This document shows positions 51,289 to 62,761 of a stretch of DNA of 64,000 nt, one piece after another. This DNA comes from SH-MAG3 sp035461245 (GTDB lineage: Bacteria > Gemmatimonadota > Gemmatimonadetes > Longimicrobiales > RSA9): contig DATHVP010000057.1 of the NCBI GenBank assembly GCA_035461245.1, positions 34,811 to 98,810 of the forward strand, in the 5' to 3' direction. The position numbers and the translations under genes are program-made. Below the pieces are notes generated by a model. The model was not told the DNA's origin. It did not search any database and worked only from the letters and a program-made list of their open reading frames with translations. The stretch's first letter is position 1; every line of letters starts with the position of its first letter.

Positions 51289-53109
51289 TCACATCACACT
51301 CAGAGGGTCCAGCACCAGCGCCGGCCGACCATCGGCCAGCAGTATCGCACCGGTAAAGTAGGGCAGCGTGCCCGTCACGTCATCGAATGACCTGACCTGG
51401 ATCTGCTCCCGCCCGACGAGTTCGTCCACCGCCAGCGCGACCTTGCGATCGCCACGAACGGCGATGACCGCCGTTTCCTCCCGGCCTTCGCCCTCAACCT
51501 GCAACACATCACGCAGCCGCACCAGCGGTACCGCCGCATCGCGAAGCCATACCTTGTCGCGTGCCGCATCCACGGTGCCATTCAGATCCACCGCCTCAAC
51601 GACGTGTGTCAGCGGAATGGCGTACTCCTCCCGCCCGACGCGGACCCGCAGCGCGTGCGACATTGCCAGCGTGACGGGCAGCCGGATGATGAAAGTGGTG
51701 CCGGCGCCTGCCTCCGTCATCATGTCAATGGCACCGCCCAGCGATCGGATCCTGCTGACGACTACATCCATGCCGACGCCCCGGCCCGATACGGCGCTCA
51801 CCTCGTCGGCAGTGGACAGACCGGGGTGGCTGAGCAGCCGGAACACGGCTGCATCATCGAGGTCATCGGTACCACCTTCGGGCAGGAGGCCGGCCGCGCG
51901 CGCCCGGGTCATGACCTTGCGTCCGTCCACGCCCCGGCCATCGTCCGAGACGGTGATCCGGACGCTGCTGCGTTCCGGCGTCGCTGCGATGCGAATGCAG
52001 CCAGTGGCGGGTTTATCCGCCGCCACCCGCTCGGCCGACGGCTCGATGCCGTGGTCCACGGCATTGCGCAGCAGGTGAACGAAGCAGTCGCCCATTTCGT
52101 CCACGATGGCCCGATCCAGCTCGACGTCATCGCCATCAATGTGCAGGGCAACGTCCCGTCCGGTAGCGCGTGCCGCATCCCGCACGACCCGGTGAAGCCG
52201 GTCCAGCGAGTCGGCCAGGGGCACCATCCGGAGCTGAAGCATGTCCCGCTGGAGGGAGGCGAGGACCCTGCCCATACGGCTCATTGCGTCATCCGCGGGT
52301 CCGTGCCGTGGCAGGCCTGCCTCGATCCGGGAGAACAGTACGGCCAGTTCGGTGACGTCCTCGCCCGCGCGGTCCAGGCGATGGGCGTCCACCCGGACCT
52401 GCCGGCTGGGCGGCGGGGGCGACACGGCGGGTTCCGCCACCGGCGCGGCGGCCTGCACCAGCTCGTTCGGGTCCAGCAGCGCGATGCTGTCCACGTCGCC
52501 GGCGCCACTGATTACGTTGCGTACCGCATCCCCGTCAACCGGGTGGCCGAGGAAGACGTGGAGCCCACCGTCGAAATCGTCGTCGAAGGCGGGGGGATGG
52601 GACCCGAGCACCGTCCCCACTGACTCCAGCCCCCGCATGATGATCATGGCCCGGGCCGACTTGATGGGAGCGTCCGGCCGGAGGCGGATCACGGCTACAA
52701 TGCCGGTACCGTCCGGCACGGCAGCCGGCGTCCGCGTGTTCGGCCCGCTGGACGGCGCAGAAGGGTCGGTGCGGCCAGCGGGCTCACCTGGCGGCCGCGT
52801 CAGCGCCTCGGCGATGGCGGCCTCGAGCCGGTCCGCGTCCGCCAGCATGGCGTCCACCAGGTCCGGCTCCGGAACCAGCCGTCCCGCCCGTACCTCCTCC
52901 AGCCGGTCTTCCAGGTGATGCGCGAGTTCGGTCACGCTGCCGTAGCCCATGGCAGCGGCAAGGCCCTTCAGTGTATGCGCGGCGCGAAACGCCTGGTCCA
53001 CGGCCGGGCCGGCGGGCTGCTTCTCGAGTGCGAGCAGGCTGCGCTGCAGGAGTTGCACATGTTCCCGGCTCTCCGAGACGTACAGATCGACAAAACGGCG
53101 CAGGTCCAT
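51289..53109 (-). CDS. cheA: Chemotaxis histidine kinase CheA
   Basis: The 606-residue kinase has an Hpt (P1) domain with His45 in FRAAHTLKGLAAAMGY, a short P2-like segment (about 135-210), a P3 dimer helix pair, and the P4 ATPase with N box HLLRNAVDHGIEP, G1 SDDGRGVD and G2 GRGVGMDVVVSR. A CheW-like P5 domain ends it (ALRVRVGREEYAIPLTHVVE). It phosphorylates CheY and CheB. CheW, CheY and CheC lie on either side. The receptor is not in the window. Confidence 0.97.
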   Translation of the reverse strand: MDLRRFVDLYVSESREHVQLLQRSLLALEKQPAGPAVDQAFRAAHTLKGLAAAMGYGSVTELAHHLEDRLEEVRAGRLVPEPDLVDAMLADADRLEAAIAEALTRPPGEPAGRTDPSAPSSGPNTRTPAAVPDGTGIVAVIRLRPDAPIKSARAMIIMRGLESVGTVLGSHPPAFDDDFDGGLHVFLGHPVDGDAVRNVISGAGDVDSIALLDPNELVQAAAPVAEPAVSPPPPSRQVRVDAHRLDRAGEDVTELAVLFSRIEAGLPRHGPADDAMSRMGRVLASLQRDMLQLRMVPLADSLDRLHRVVRDAARATGRDVALHIDGDDVELDRAIVDEMGDCFVHLLRNAVDHGIEPSAERVAADKPATGCIRIAATPERSSVRITVSDDGRGVDGRKVMTRARAAGLLPEGGTDDLDDAAVFRLLSHPGLSTADEVSAVSGRGVGMDVVVSRIRSLGGAIDMMTEAGAGTTFIIRLPVTLAMSHALRVRVGREEYAIPLTHVVEAVDLNGTVDAARDKVWLRDAAVPLVRLRDVLQVEGEGREETAVIAVRGDRKVALAVDELVGREQIQVRSFDDVTGTLPYFTGAILLADGRPALVLDPLSVM

Positions 53110-53130
53110 GCTGCAGTCAGCGATGCCGCC

Positions 53131-53493
53131 TCAGCCGAGGACCCGCTGCACGGCCTCCAGGACGCGGGACGGCTGGAACGGCTTGACGACGAAATCCCGG
53201 GCACCCGCCTGGATGGCCTCGATGACCAGCGCCTGCTGGCCCATGGCGCTGCACATCAGGATCCGCGCCTGCGGATGATCCTTCATGATGGCTCGCACCG
53301 CATCGATCCCGCCCATGTCCGGCATGACGATATCCATCGTCACCAGGTCAGGCGTCAGCTCCTTGTAACGCTTCACCGCTTCCGCGCCCGTCTGCGCCTC
53401 GCCCACGACCTCGAAGCCGGCACCCGTCAGGATATCCGCCAGCATCGAACGCATGAACAGCGCGTCATCACAGATCAGGACGGTTCTCGCCAT
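53131..53493 (-). CDS. cheY: Chemotaxis response regulator CheY
   Basis: The 120-residue single-domain receiver begins MARTVLICDDALFMRSMLAD, with the acidic pair Asp9-Asp10, phospho-acceptor Asp54 (VTMDIVMPD) and Lys near 104 in FVVKPF. No output domain is attached. With MglA, PATAN and TPR proteins in the operon, its target may be a polarity switch rather than a flagellar motor, which is inference. GGGAG precedes the ATG by about 2 nt. Confidence 0.95.
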   Translation of the reverse strand: MARTVLICDDALFMRSMLADILTGAGFEVVGEAQTGAEAVKRYKELTPDLVTMDIVMPDMGGIDAVRAIMKDHPQARILMCSAMGQQALVIEAIQAGARDFVVKPFQPSRVLEAVQRVLG

Positions 53494-53520
53494 AGCTCCC
53501 AGTTCCTCACACGATATGGG

Positions 53521-54027
53521 CTAACGCAGCAGGCGCTCGAGCAGGTGCGCCGGGTCGAGAGTCACGAACGTGCCATCGTCGGTACGGCCGATCCCCGTCA
53601 CGCCCGGGGTCCGGTTATCGCTGTCGCCGCCGGGTACGGCCCGGGCCGGCGCAACCATTACCACGTCATCCACCGCCGCACCGATGGTGCGGCCGCCCGA
53701 CTCCAGCAGCAGCAGCCGGAAATCGGGCACTGAGGCGGCGGCGTGGCCGTGGAGCAGCGTGCCCAGGTCCACCACCGTCACCACCTGTCCCCTGATACCC
53801 ACCAGGCCGCACACCGCTGAGTCGGCTCCCGGCAGCCTCGTGAACGGACGCGGTGGCACGATCTCGCTGACGACGGACAGCGGCACCCCGTATTGCTCGC
53901 CGCTGCAACGGAAGATCACCCACTGCGACACGGCGGGCGCAGTGGCGGCGGCATCGTCGGCGATGGCGGTTCTAAACACCATTTCCACTGGTGCAGGACG
54001 GTCCGCTCGGGGGTCAGCGGCCGTCAT
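53521..54027 (-). CDS. cheW: Chemotaxis coupling protein CheW
   Basis: The 168-residue protein has a CheW fold: SQWVIFRCSGEQYGVPLSVV, PPRPFTRLPGADSAVCGLVG, IRGQVVTVVDLG and the C-terminal APARAVPGGDSDNRTPGVTG. About 30 unconserved N-terminal residues precede it; ATG 53982 would give a shorter form. CheW links receptors to CheA. It is the promoter-proximal gene of the chemosensory operon. Confidence 0.93.
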   Translation of the reverse strand: MTAADPRADRPAPVEMVFRTAIADDAAATAPAVSQWVIFRCSGEQYGVPLSVVSEIVPPRPFTRLPGADSAVCGLVGIRGQVVTVVDLGTLLHGHAAASVPDFRLLLLESGGRTIGAAVDDVVMVAPARAVPGGDSDNRTPGVTGIGRTDDGTFVTLDPAHLLERLLR

Positions 54028-54052
54028 TCAAACAAACTCGGTTGGGCGATTG

Positions 54053-54082
54053 AAGATACGTGCGTTGCACAGCGCCGGTCAA
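54053..54082 (-). promoter_or_regulatory. Promoter of the chemosensory operon
   Basis: TTGACC (54077-54082), 18 bp, TATCTT (54053-54058) lies in the 73-nt gap between the rluD stop and cheW. A second TTGACC begins 22 bp upstream. The start at about 54046 gives a leader near 19 nt. Confidence 0.6.
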
Positions 54083-54100
54083 CAGCCGCTGCGGGGCCGG

Positions 54101-55081
54101 TCAATGACTGGGTGACGTCGTGTCCGCCCACTCCGCCGCCGCGGCCAGGTCTGGCGGCAGGGGCGAGCGGAAACGCAGCATCTCCCCCGTGCGAGGGTGC
54201 TCGAAGCGCAGTTCTGCGGCGTGCAGGAACTGCCGCGGCACCCGCTTCGCCAGCTGTGCCGCCCAGCCCCTGTCCCGGCCGCTGATGCCTTTCGCGCCCC
54301 CGGCGCCGTACGTGCCGTCACCGACCACGGGGTGCCCTGTGTGGGCCAGGTGCACCCGGATCTGGTGCGTCCGTCCGGTTTCCAGGCGTGCCTCCAGCAG
54401 GTCCGCCGCCCGCCAGCGGGCCAGCCGTCTGAAGTGGGTGCGGGCCGGCCGGCCGTCGTCCATCACCGCCATGCGCTTGCGGTCCGAACGGGCACGTCCG
54501 ATGGGTGCATCCACCGTCAGTTCGTCCGTCGCCAGGTGCCCCCACGCCGCCGCCAGGTAGATGCGCCGGATGCGCCGCTGCTTCAACGCCGCCGCGAGTT
54601 TTCTGTGCGACGCGTCGTGCTTCGCGACGATCATCAGTCCCGATGTGTCCCGATCAAGCCTGTGCACGATGCCGGGCCGCATGACCCCTCCGATACCTGA
54701 CAGCCCCGACGCGTGGTGCAGCAGTGCGTTCACCAGTGTGCCGCTCCGGTGACCGGGTGCAGGGTGTACCACCAGCCCGGCAGCCTTGTCCACCACCAGG
54801 AGGTCGTCGTCCTCATACACGATGGCGAGTGGGAGATCCTCGGCAGCCACTGTGGACGGCTCTGGCGGCGGCACGTTCACGAGGATGACGTCGCCGGGGG
54901 CGGGCCGGTAACTCTTGCGGGGGACCACATCGTTGACCAGCACCTGCCCGTCAGCCAGGAGTTGTGCGATCCGATTGCGGGACAGGTCCGGAAAGCGGGC
55001 GGCGAGGAACGCATCCAGGCGGGCGGCCCCGGCCTCGTCGATTACGACGCGCCGCCGGTCGGCGGCCTCGTCAGCCGCCAT
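54101..55081 (-). CDS. rluD: RluA-family 23S rRNA pseudouridine synthase
   Basis: The 326-residue enzyme has an N-terminal S4 domain (ARLDAFLAARFPDLSRNRIA) and a catalytic domain with HRLDRDTSGLMIVAK (catalytic Asp), GRTHQIRVHLAHTGHPVVGD and a C-terminal HAAELRFEHPRTGE. This is the RluA/C/D group; RluD is the best guess from the S4 domain and LspA neighbourhood, though RluC or another member is possible. It isomerises uridines in large-subunit rRNA. It overlaps lspA by 11 nt and is last in its operon. Confidence 0.9.
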   Translation of the reverse strand: MAADEAADRRRVVIDEAGAARLDAFLAARFPDLSRNRIAQLLADGQVLVNDVVPRKSYRPAPGDVILVNVPPPEPSTVAAEDLPLAIVYEDDDLLVVDKAAGLVVHPAPGHRSGTLVNALLHHASGLSGIGGVMRPGIVHRLDRDTSGLMIVAKHDASHRKLAAALKQRRIRRIYLAAAWGHLATDELTVDAPIGRARSDRKRMAVMDDGRPARTHFRRLARWRAADLLEARLETGRTHQIRVHLAHTGHPVVGDGTYGAGGAKGISGRDRGWAAQLAKRVPRQFLHAAELRFEHPRTGEMLRFRSPLPPDLAAAAEWADTTSPSH

Positions 55082-55610
55082 CCTCCCCCTGCTCCTCCTT
55101 CCACAGCGAAAGCGCCAGCACGATGGCCCCGGTCGTCACGGCCATGTCGGCAATGTTGAAGACCGGCCAGCGGATGTCACCGACGCCGACGTCGATGAAG
55201 TCCACGACCCCGGACTCAGAGCGGACCCGGTCGATGAGATTGCCTATGGCGCCGCCACAGATCAGCGAGATGGCCATGAGCCGCACACGGTCCGAGGCGG
55301 GCGTGTACCAGTACATGCCCACCAGCGCGAACAGCGCGATGATGGACAGGAACAGGAATATCTGCCGGGAATAGGGGCCCACGGAGATGCCGAACGCCGC
55401 CCCGGGATTGTAGATGTAGGTCAGGCGCAGGTACTCGCCGACTATGTCCACCTGCTGGTACAGGTAGAAATGTCGCTGGACGAGCAGCTTGGTGCTCAGG
55501 TCCAGGATGAGCACCCCGATGATCACCATGAAGAAGAGTGCGACCTTCGTCATGGGCCAGGCCTGCGCTGTTACCCGATCCGCCATTCCAGCTCCACTGG
55601 CGCTGTCCAT
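55071..55610 (-). CDS. lspA: Lipoprotein signal peptidase LspA
   Basis: The 179-residue protein has four transmembrane helices. It carries NPGAAFG near residue 68, GNLIDR with catalytic Asp128 and FNIADMAVT with catalytic Asp155. It cleaves prolipoprotein signal peptides, such as that of the peptidase encoded at 35194. The start at ATG 55610 follows GAGGAG; an ATG eight codons later would also work. It lies 8 nt after ileS. Confidence 0.95.
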   Translation of the reverse strand: MDSASGAGMADRVTAQAWPMTKVALFFMVIIGVLILDLSTKLLVQRHFYLYQQVDIVGEYLRLTYIYNPGAAFGISVGPYSRQIFLFLSIIALFALVGMYWYTPASDRVRLMAISLICGGAIGNLIDRVRSESGVVDFIDVGVGDIRWPVFNIADMAVTTGAIVLALSLWKEEQGEDGG

Positions 55611-55618
55611 GCCACTCC

Positions 55619-58771
<3,153 letters not shown>

Positions 58772-58791
58772 CTCTCGCCTCCTGCCATCCG

Positions 58792-60381
58792 TCACGTGTC
58801 GTCCCGCAGGAGTGACGGCAGCCAGCCGTCCCCGTCGGCGTCGTCTTTCCCATCCGCCCGATCCGGCAGGGGACCCCCGGTGCCCTGGCTGTCATTGCCG
58901 TCGACGGGATCGTCCAGCGCATCGTCCAGCAGCAACTCGTCGCCCAGGTCCACATCGTCAACGGAGTAGCCCGCGGCGGCGGCGTTGCGCAGCAGCCGGT
59001 CCACCTCGGCATCCAGGTCCTCCGGTGCGTCCTCTTCCGGCGGACCGGCCGGACCGTCGTGTGGCGGGACATCCAGGTCCGCAGGAGCTACGTCGTCGCC
59101 AGCGGCCGGGGGCGGCGGGCCTGGCTCATCCTCGGTCCCCGCTGCACTGACCAGCCCCGCCTCCGGCTCCGGCTCCGGCACGAGTTCCAGTCCGTCCACC
59201 GTCCATTCCCCGGCACTCTCCCAGGGTGAGGTGCCCAGCCCGATGGGTCCGGCGACGCCGGCATCATCGCCCTCACCTGCGACGCCGTCATGCAACCCCA
59301 GCGATTCATCCTGTGGCGCGTCCTCGCCCTCGTCCGCCACGGGTCCGGCGGAGACCGCCGGCGACCCGGCGGCAGGGACGTCATCCGGAACTGACCCGAG
59401 ATCCGCTGCGCTGACCAGGTCGTCGGCTACATCAGCGCTCTCCGCCAGTTCCGGCTCGAGCGGCTCGGGCTCGAATGGTTCCGGCTCAAACGGCTCGGGC
59501 TCGAACGGCTCGGGCTCGAACGGCTCCGTCTCAAGGGACTCCGCGTCCAGGGCCTCCACGTCCGCGTCCGTTGCCTCCGCATCCGCATCATCGGCACCGA
59601 AGCCGGCTGGAGCGGCGGCCACCGCACCGGCCGCGGCGACGGTTGCGGAGTGCGCGATACGATGCTCACCGGAAGCGGGAGGATCCGCGTCGGCATCGGC
59701 CCCGGCCTTCGATGCCGGCAGGCCCAGGGCACGGCTGAGGCCGCCGAGTTCATTCAGCTCCTCTTCCAGGAACGAGCGGTACATGGTCACAAACTGCTTC
59801 TGCCGCGCACGCAGGACACGCAACGCTTCCTCCTCCCGCTCCCGCTCCTGGCGCACGCCGCCCCGCAGCTCTGCCAGCTCCTGCTGGACCCGCGCCTTGA
59901 GTTCAGCCGCCTCGTGCTGCGCAGCAGACCGAAGCTGCGCCGCCTCCTGTCGGGCGGCCGACCGGAGCTGGTTCGCCTCCTGCTCCGCCGACGACCGCAA
60001 CTGCCTGGCCTCCTGCTCGGCCGATGACCGCAGCTGCTGCGCCTCCTGTTCGGCCGATGACCGCAGGTGCGTCGCCTCCTGCTCCGCGGTCTTCTTCGCC
60101 AGCTCCGCTTCCTGCGTTGACTGCCGTCGGATCTCCTCGCGCATCTCCTGCGCCGTCACCAGCGCCTCGGTGAGCGCGCGCTCCCGCTCCCGGTAATCAG
60201 CCACCTGCTGGTCCTGGCGCGCAGCGCGGTCCGCCAGCGCCATGTTCTCCCGCACCAGCTCATCCAGACGGTCGGCCACCAGGTCCAGGAAGTCATCCAC
60301 CTGTGCCGGCTCATAGCCTCGCATGGCGCGACGGAAGTCGCCCTTCTTCTTGCGAACTTCGAGCGGCGTGAGATCGATCAT
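58792..60381 (-). CDS. DivIVA-domain protein with hendecad coiled coil
   Basis: The 529-residue protein begins MIDLTPLEVRKKKGDFRRAM, the DivIVA N-terminal membrane/curvature-sensing crossed-coil, followed by GYEPAQVDDFLDLV. Residues 100-176 are seven consecutive 11-residue repeats of type EQEAxQLRSSA, a hendecad right-handed coiled coil. A later Glu/Pro stretch repeats EPFEP about five times (around 285-310), and an acidic, disordered C-terminal half ends the protein. DivIVA marks poles and septa. It starts with an ATGA overlap to yggS and precedes ileS. Confidence 0.88.
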   Translation of the reverse strand: MIDLTPLEVRKKKGDFRRAMRGYEPAQVDDFLDLVADRLDELVRENMALADRAARQDQQVADYRERERALTEALVTAQEMREEIRRQSTQEAELAKKTAEQEATHLRSSAEQEAQQLRSSAEQEARQLRSSAEQEANQLRSAARQEAAQLRSAAQHEAAELKARVQQELAELRGGVRQEREREEEALRVLRARQKQFVTMYRSFLEEELNELGGLSRALGLPASKAGADADADPPASGEHRIAHSATVAAAGAVAAAPAGFGADDADAEATDADVEALDAESLETEPFEPEPFEPEPFEPEPFEPEPLEPELAESADVADDLVSAADLGSVPDDVPAAGSPAVSAGPVADEGEDAPQDESLGLHDGVAGEGDDAGVAGPIGLGTSPWESAGEWTVDGLELVPEPEPEAGLVSAAGTEDEPGPPPPAAGDDVAPADLDVPPHDGPAGPPEEDAPEDLDAEVDRLLRNAAAAGYSVDDVDLGDELLLDDALDDPVDGNDSQGTGGPLPDRADGKDDADGDGWLPSLLRDDT

Positions 60382-61073
60382 GTCCGTTCTCCGAAGAGTA
60401 CAGTGCCCAGTCTTATCATTGTGCTGCCTTCCTCGATGGCCAGCTCGAAGTCACCCGACATGCCCATGGACAACTCGCGACCCGCCAGCCCGACACCGGT
60501 GTCCACGCAGCGCTCCAGCAGCTCACGCGTGCGTCGGAAGGTACCCCGCACCACCACCTCATCATCAACAAACGGAGCCATCGTCATCAGTCCCATGATG
60601 GACAGGCCCGGGAGTGCAGCCACTTCCCCGATACGGTCCACCGCACCGTCCCCCTCGAAGCCGCCCTTCGTCTCCTCGCCGGACACATTGACCTGGACGA
60701 GCGCCGCTACGCTCAGGCCGGTTCGTTGCGCTTCCTTCGACAGTTCCTGCGCCAGCCGTATTGAGTCCACCGAATGGATCAGGTCAGAGAGCGGGACGGC
60801 CTGGCGCACCTTGTTGCGCTGCAGGTGCCCGATGAGGTGCCACGACACCCCTACATCGGTCGGCACCTCCGTTCGCTTGGCCGCCAGCTCCTGGACCCGG
60901 TTCTCGCCCACTATGCGCAGACCCGCCCGCCATGCCGCTGCCACCGCCTCGACGGGATGCCCCTTCGTCACCGCCACCAGCTTCACGTCACGATCCCCAC
61001 CGGATCGTGCCAGTGCCTCCGCAACCCGCTCCTGCACCCGTGGCAGCGACTGTTTCAACCGTTCATCGTACAT
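60378..61073 (-). CDS. YggS-family pyridoxal phosphate homeostasis protein
   Basis: The 231-residue protein begins MYDERLKQSLPRVQERVAEA, with the PLP lysine in VAVTKGHP near residue 34, and family motifs IGENRVQE, WHLIGHLQRNK, NVSGEETKGGF and MGMSGDFELAIEEGSTMIRL. It is a PLP-binding protein of vitamin B6 homeostasis without known catalytic activity. Its promoter at 61083-61111 places the transcript start within a few bases of the ATG. It is the first gene of an operon with divIVA, ileS, lspA and rluD. Confidence 0.93.
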   Translation of the reverse strand: MYDERLKQSLPRVQERVAEALARSGGDRDVKLVAVTKGHPVEAVAAAWRAGLRIVGENRVQELAAKRTEVPTDVGVSWHLIGHLQRNKVRQAVPLSDLIHSVDSIRLAQELSKEAQRTGLSVAALVQVNVSGEETKGGFEGDGAVDRIGEVAALPGLSIMGLMTMAPFVDDEVVVRGTFRRTRELLERCVDTGVGLAGRELSMGMSGDFELAIEEGSTMIRLGTVLFGERT

Positions 61074-61082
61074 GAGTCCGCA

Positions 61083-61111
61083 ATTGTAGGCGCGCCAGCA
61101 GGCAACGGCAA
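61083..61111 (-). promoter_or_regulatory. Promoter of the yggS-divIVA-ileS-lspA-rluD operon, near-leaderless
   Basis: TTGCCG (61106-61111), 17 bp, TACAAT (61083-61088). Predicted start near 61076 is three bases before ATG 61073, and no Shine-Dalgarno is present. Confidence 0.65.
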
Positions 61112-61125
61112 CGGGGCAGGACACG

Positions 61126-61161
61126 AAAAAGGGGGCCGGCGGTCATTGACCACCGGCCCCC
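61126..61161 (-). terminator. Rho-independent terminator of the exbB-tonB operon
   Basis: GGGGGCCGGTGGTC paired with GACCGCCGGCCCCC (one mismatch) encloses a 3-nt loop and is followed by TTTTTCG on the minus strand, 20 nt after the tonB stop. Confidence 0.9.
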
Positions 61162-61181
61162 TGCGCTGTCAGATCCGGGTA

Positions 61182-61850
61182 TTACCGGGCCGAGAAGACG
61201 ATGGGGATCTCCACCCACACCTGAACACGACGGTCGCGATTCAGGGCCGGCGAGAACCGCATCACCTGCGCCACGTTCATCGCCGCCTCGTCCAGGGCTG
61301 CATGGCCACTGGACTTCGACAGCTGGGTGTTGATCACGCGGCCCTCTTCGTCGATGAAGAACCAGACGACCGGCGTACCACCGATGCCCGCGTCGCGCAG
61401 AAGCGGCGGATAGTTCCGAACCAGTGCCCGCTGCACCTCCGACTGATTACGCAGCTCGGGACGCACTGTCATCGGCGTGAACGTCGGCGCCCGCGAGATG
61501 TCCGCATCGCCACCCGACGAACTCGGCGGCGGCGGCAGGTTCTCAATGGGGTTCGCGTCGAACGTCGTCGGTGCGATGGTGATGTCATCATCAATGGCGA
61601 CGTCACTGATCACCGGCGTCGCCGGGCGCGCGATCTGCTCCGGCGGCGGCGGGATCTCGATCTGGTCCGGGATCTCGATGGCCGTCAGCTCGTCCGACCG
61701 GAAGCTGACGTCAGCCGCCGTCATGTTCGGGAACAGCGCGAACAGCGCAAGGTGAAGTACGGCTGCACCGGCAACAGAGTACCAGAACCAGTCGCCGAAT
61801 CCGCGCTTGAACCTGTCGTTCGCCGTCTCGGGCGTCGAAATGTGTTCCAT
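61182..61850 (-). CDS. tonB: TonB-family energy transducer
   Basis: The 222-residue protein has one N-terminal transmembrane helix (about 24-41), a Pro-rich periplasmic stretch (IEIPDQIEIPPPPEQIARP) and a C-terminal TonB fold: RNYPPLLRDAGIGGTPVVWF, FIDEEGRVINTQLSKSSGHA, MRFSPALNRDRRVQVWVEIP. It transmits the proton-motive force to outer-membrane receptors. exbD, exbD and exbB precede it in the operon; no receptor is seen. Confidence 0.93.
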   Translation of the reverse strand: MEHISTPETANDRFKRGFGDWFWYSVAGAAVLHLALFALFPNMTAADVSFRSDELTAIEIPDQIEIPPPPEQIARPATPVISDVAIDDDITIAPTTFDANPIENLPPPPSSSGGDADISRAPTFTPMTVRPELRNQSEVQRALVRNYPPLLRDAGIGGTPVVWFFIDEEGRVINTQLSKSSGHAALDEAAMNVAQVMRFSPALNRDRRVQVWVEIPIVFSAR

Positions 61851-61853
61851 GCC

Positions 61854-62297
61854 TTACCTCCGTTCCCGCAGCATGCGCTGCTCCAGGTTCGTGTAGAACG
61901 CGACTCGATACGCGCCAGCCGCCTGCAACTCCTTCAGTACCTGATCCACCAGGTAGTACGGCACATCCCGATCGGAGCGCAGCATCACAACCAGGCCCCG
62001 AACATCTGCACTAATCGGGCCGATTACGCTGGAAACCTGGTCCGGCGCCGTCATCCGGTCGTTGATGAAGATCCCGCCGTCCCGCTCCATGTAGACATTC
62101 AGAATGTCCTTGCGGGGTTCCTCCAGCCGCTGCGTCGCCTCGGCGTCCGGGAACACCACGTCCCGGTCCGCCTCCTGGCGAAACACGGTCGTCACCATGA
62201 AGAAGATGAGCAGCAGGAATGCCATGTCTGCCAGCGACGATGACGGGATCTCGCTCGCGGCCTTCGACTTGCGCGTAAGTCCACCCTTGCCGACCAT
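61854..62297 (-). CDS. exbD: ExbD/TolR-family biopolymer transporter 1
   Basis: The 147-residue protein has the single transmembrane helix with the essential Asp (SSLADMAFLLLIFFMVTT), a periplasmic domain and the family VVMLRSDRDVPYYLVDQVL stretch. It forms the proton channel with ExbB. It is the second of two ExbD paralogues placed in tandem, 4 nt before tonB. Confidence 0.93.
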   Translation of the reverse strand: MVGKGGLTRKSKAASEIPSSSLADMAFLLLIFFMVTTVFRQEADRDVVFPDAEATQRLEEPRKDILNVYMERDGGIFINDRMTAPDQVSSVIGPISADVRGLVVMLRSDRDVPYYLVDQVLKELQAAGAYRVAFYTNLEQRMLRERR

Positions 62298-62302
62298 GTG
62301 CT

Positions 62303-62725
62303 CTACTCCTCCAGAATGCCGAGTGCGATTCGTTCCGCCCGTGCCGCCTGCAACTGGTCCAGCACGTCTACCATGTAACGGTACGGCGCCTGCGGGCTGG
62401 TCTTCACCGACGCGATCAGGTTCTCGTTATTCGCGAACTCCTGACGCCAGATGTCGCCGATGGCGGCCGGCGTCGTCTGCTGCACCGCCGGTGCCTCACC
62501 ACGACGCACGTGGACCACCCCGTTCGGCTGGATCAGGATGTGCAGCACGTTGCGCTGGGAGACCTCCACCTCCGAATCCGCCTCCGGCAGGACCATGCGC
62601 AGCCCACGCTGCTCGTCGAACACCGTCGTCACCAGGAAAAAGACGAGGAGAAGGAACGCGATGTCGGCCATCGATGACGTCGGAATCTCTCCCGACGGCC
62701 GGTTCTTCTTCTTCATCAGTGCCAT
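62303..62725 (-). CDS. exbD: ExbD/TolR-family biopolymer transporter 2
   Basis: The 140-residue protein carries the Asp in its helix (TSSMADIAFLLLVFFLVTTV) and a periplasmic domain ending LQAARAERIALGILEE. It differs from the neighbouring paralogue outside the helix, so ExbD heterodimers are possible. It lies 36 nt after exbB. Confidence 0.93.
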   Translation of the reverse strand: MALMKKKNRPSGEIPTSSMADIAFLLLVFFLVTTVFDEQRGLRMVLPEADSEVEVSQRNVLHILIQPNGVVHVRRGEAPAVQQTTPAAIGDIWRQEFANNENLIASVKTSPQAPYRYMVDVLDQLQAARAERIALGILEE

Positions 62726-62761
62726 GTCAGTTGATCTCCTCTGCTCTCGCTGAGCGCCGCA

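Noticed and set aside
59860..60090. CRISPR-like array from regular 33-bp repeats
   Set aside because: The units are in frame inside the divIVA gene and encode coiled-coil repeats; there are no spacers.
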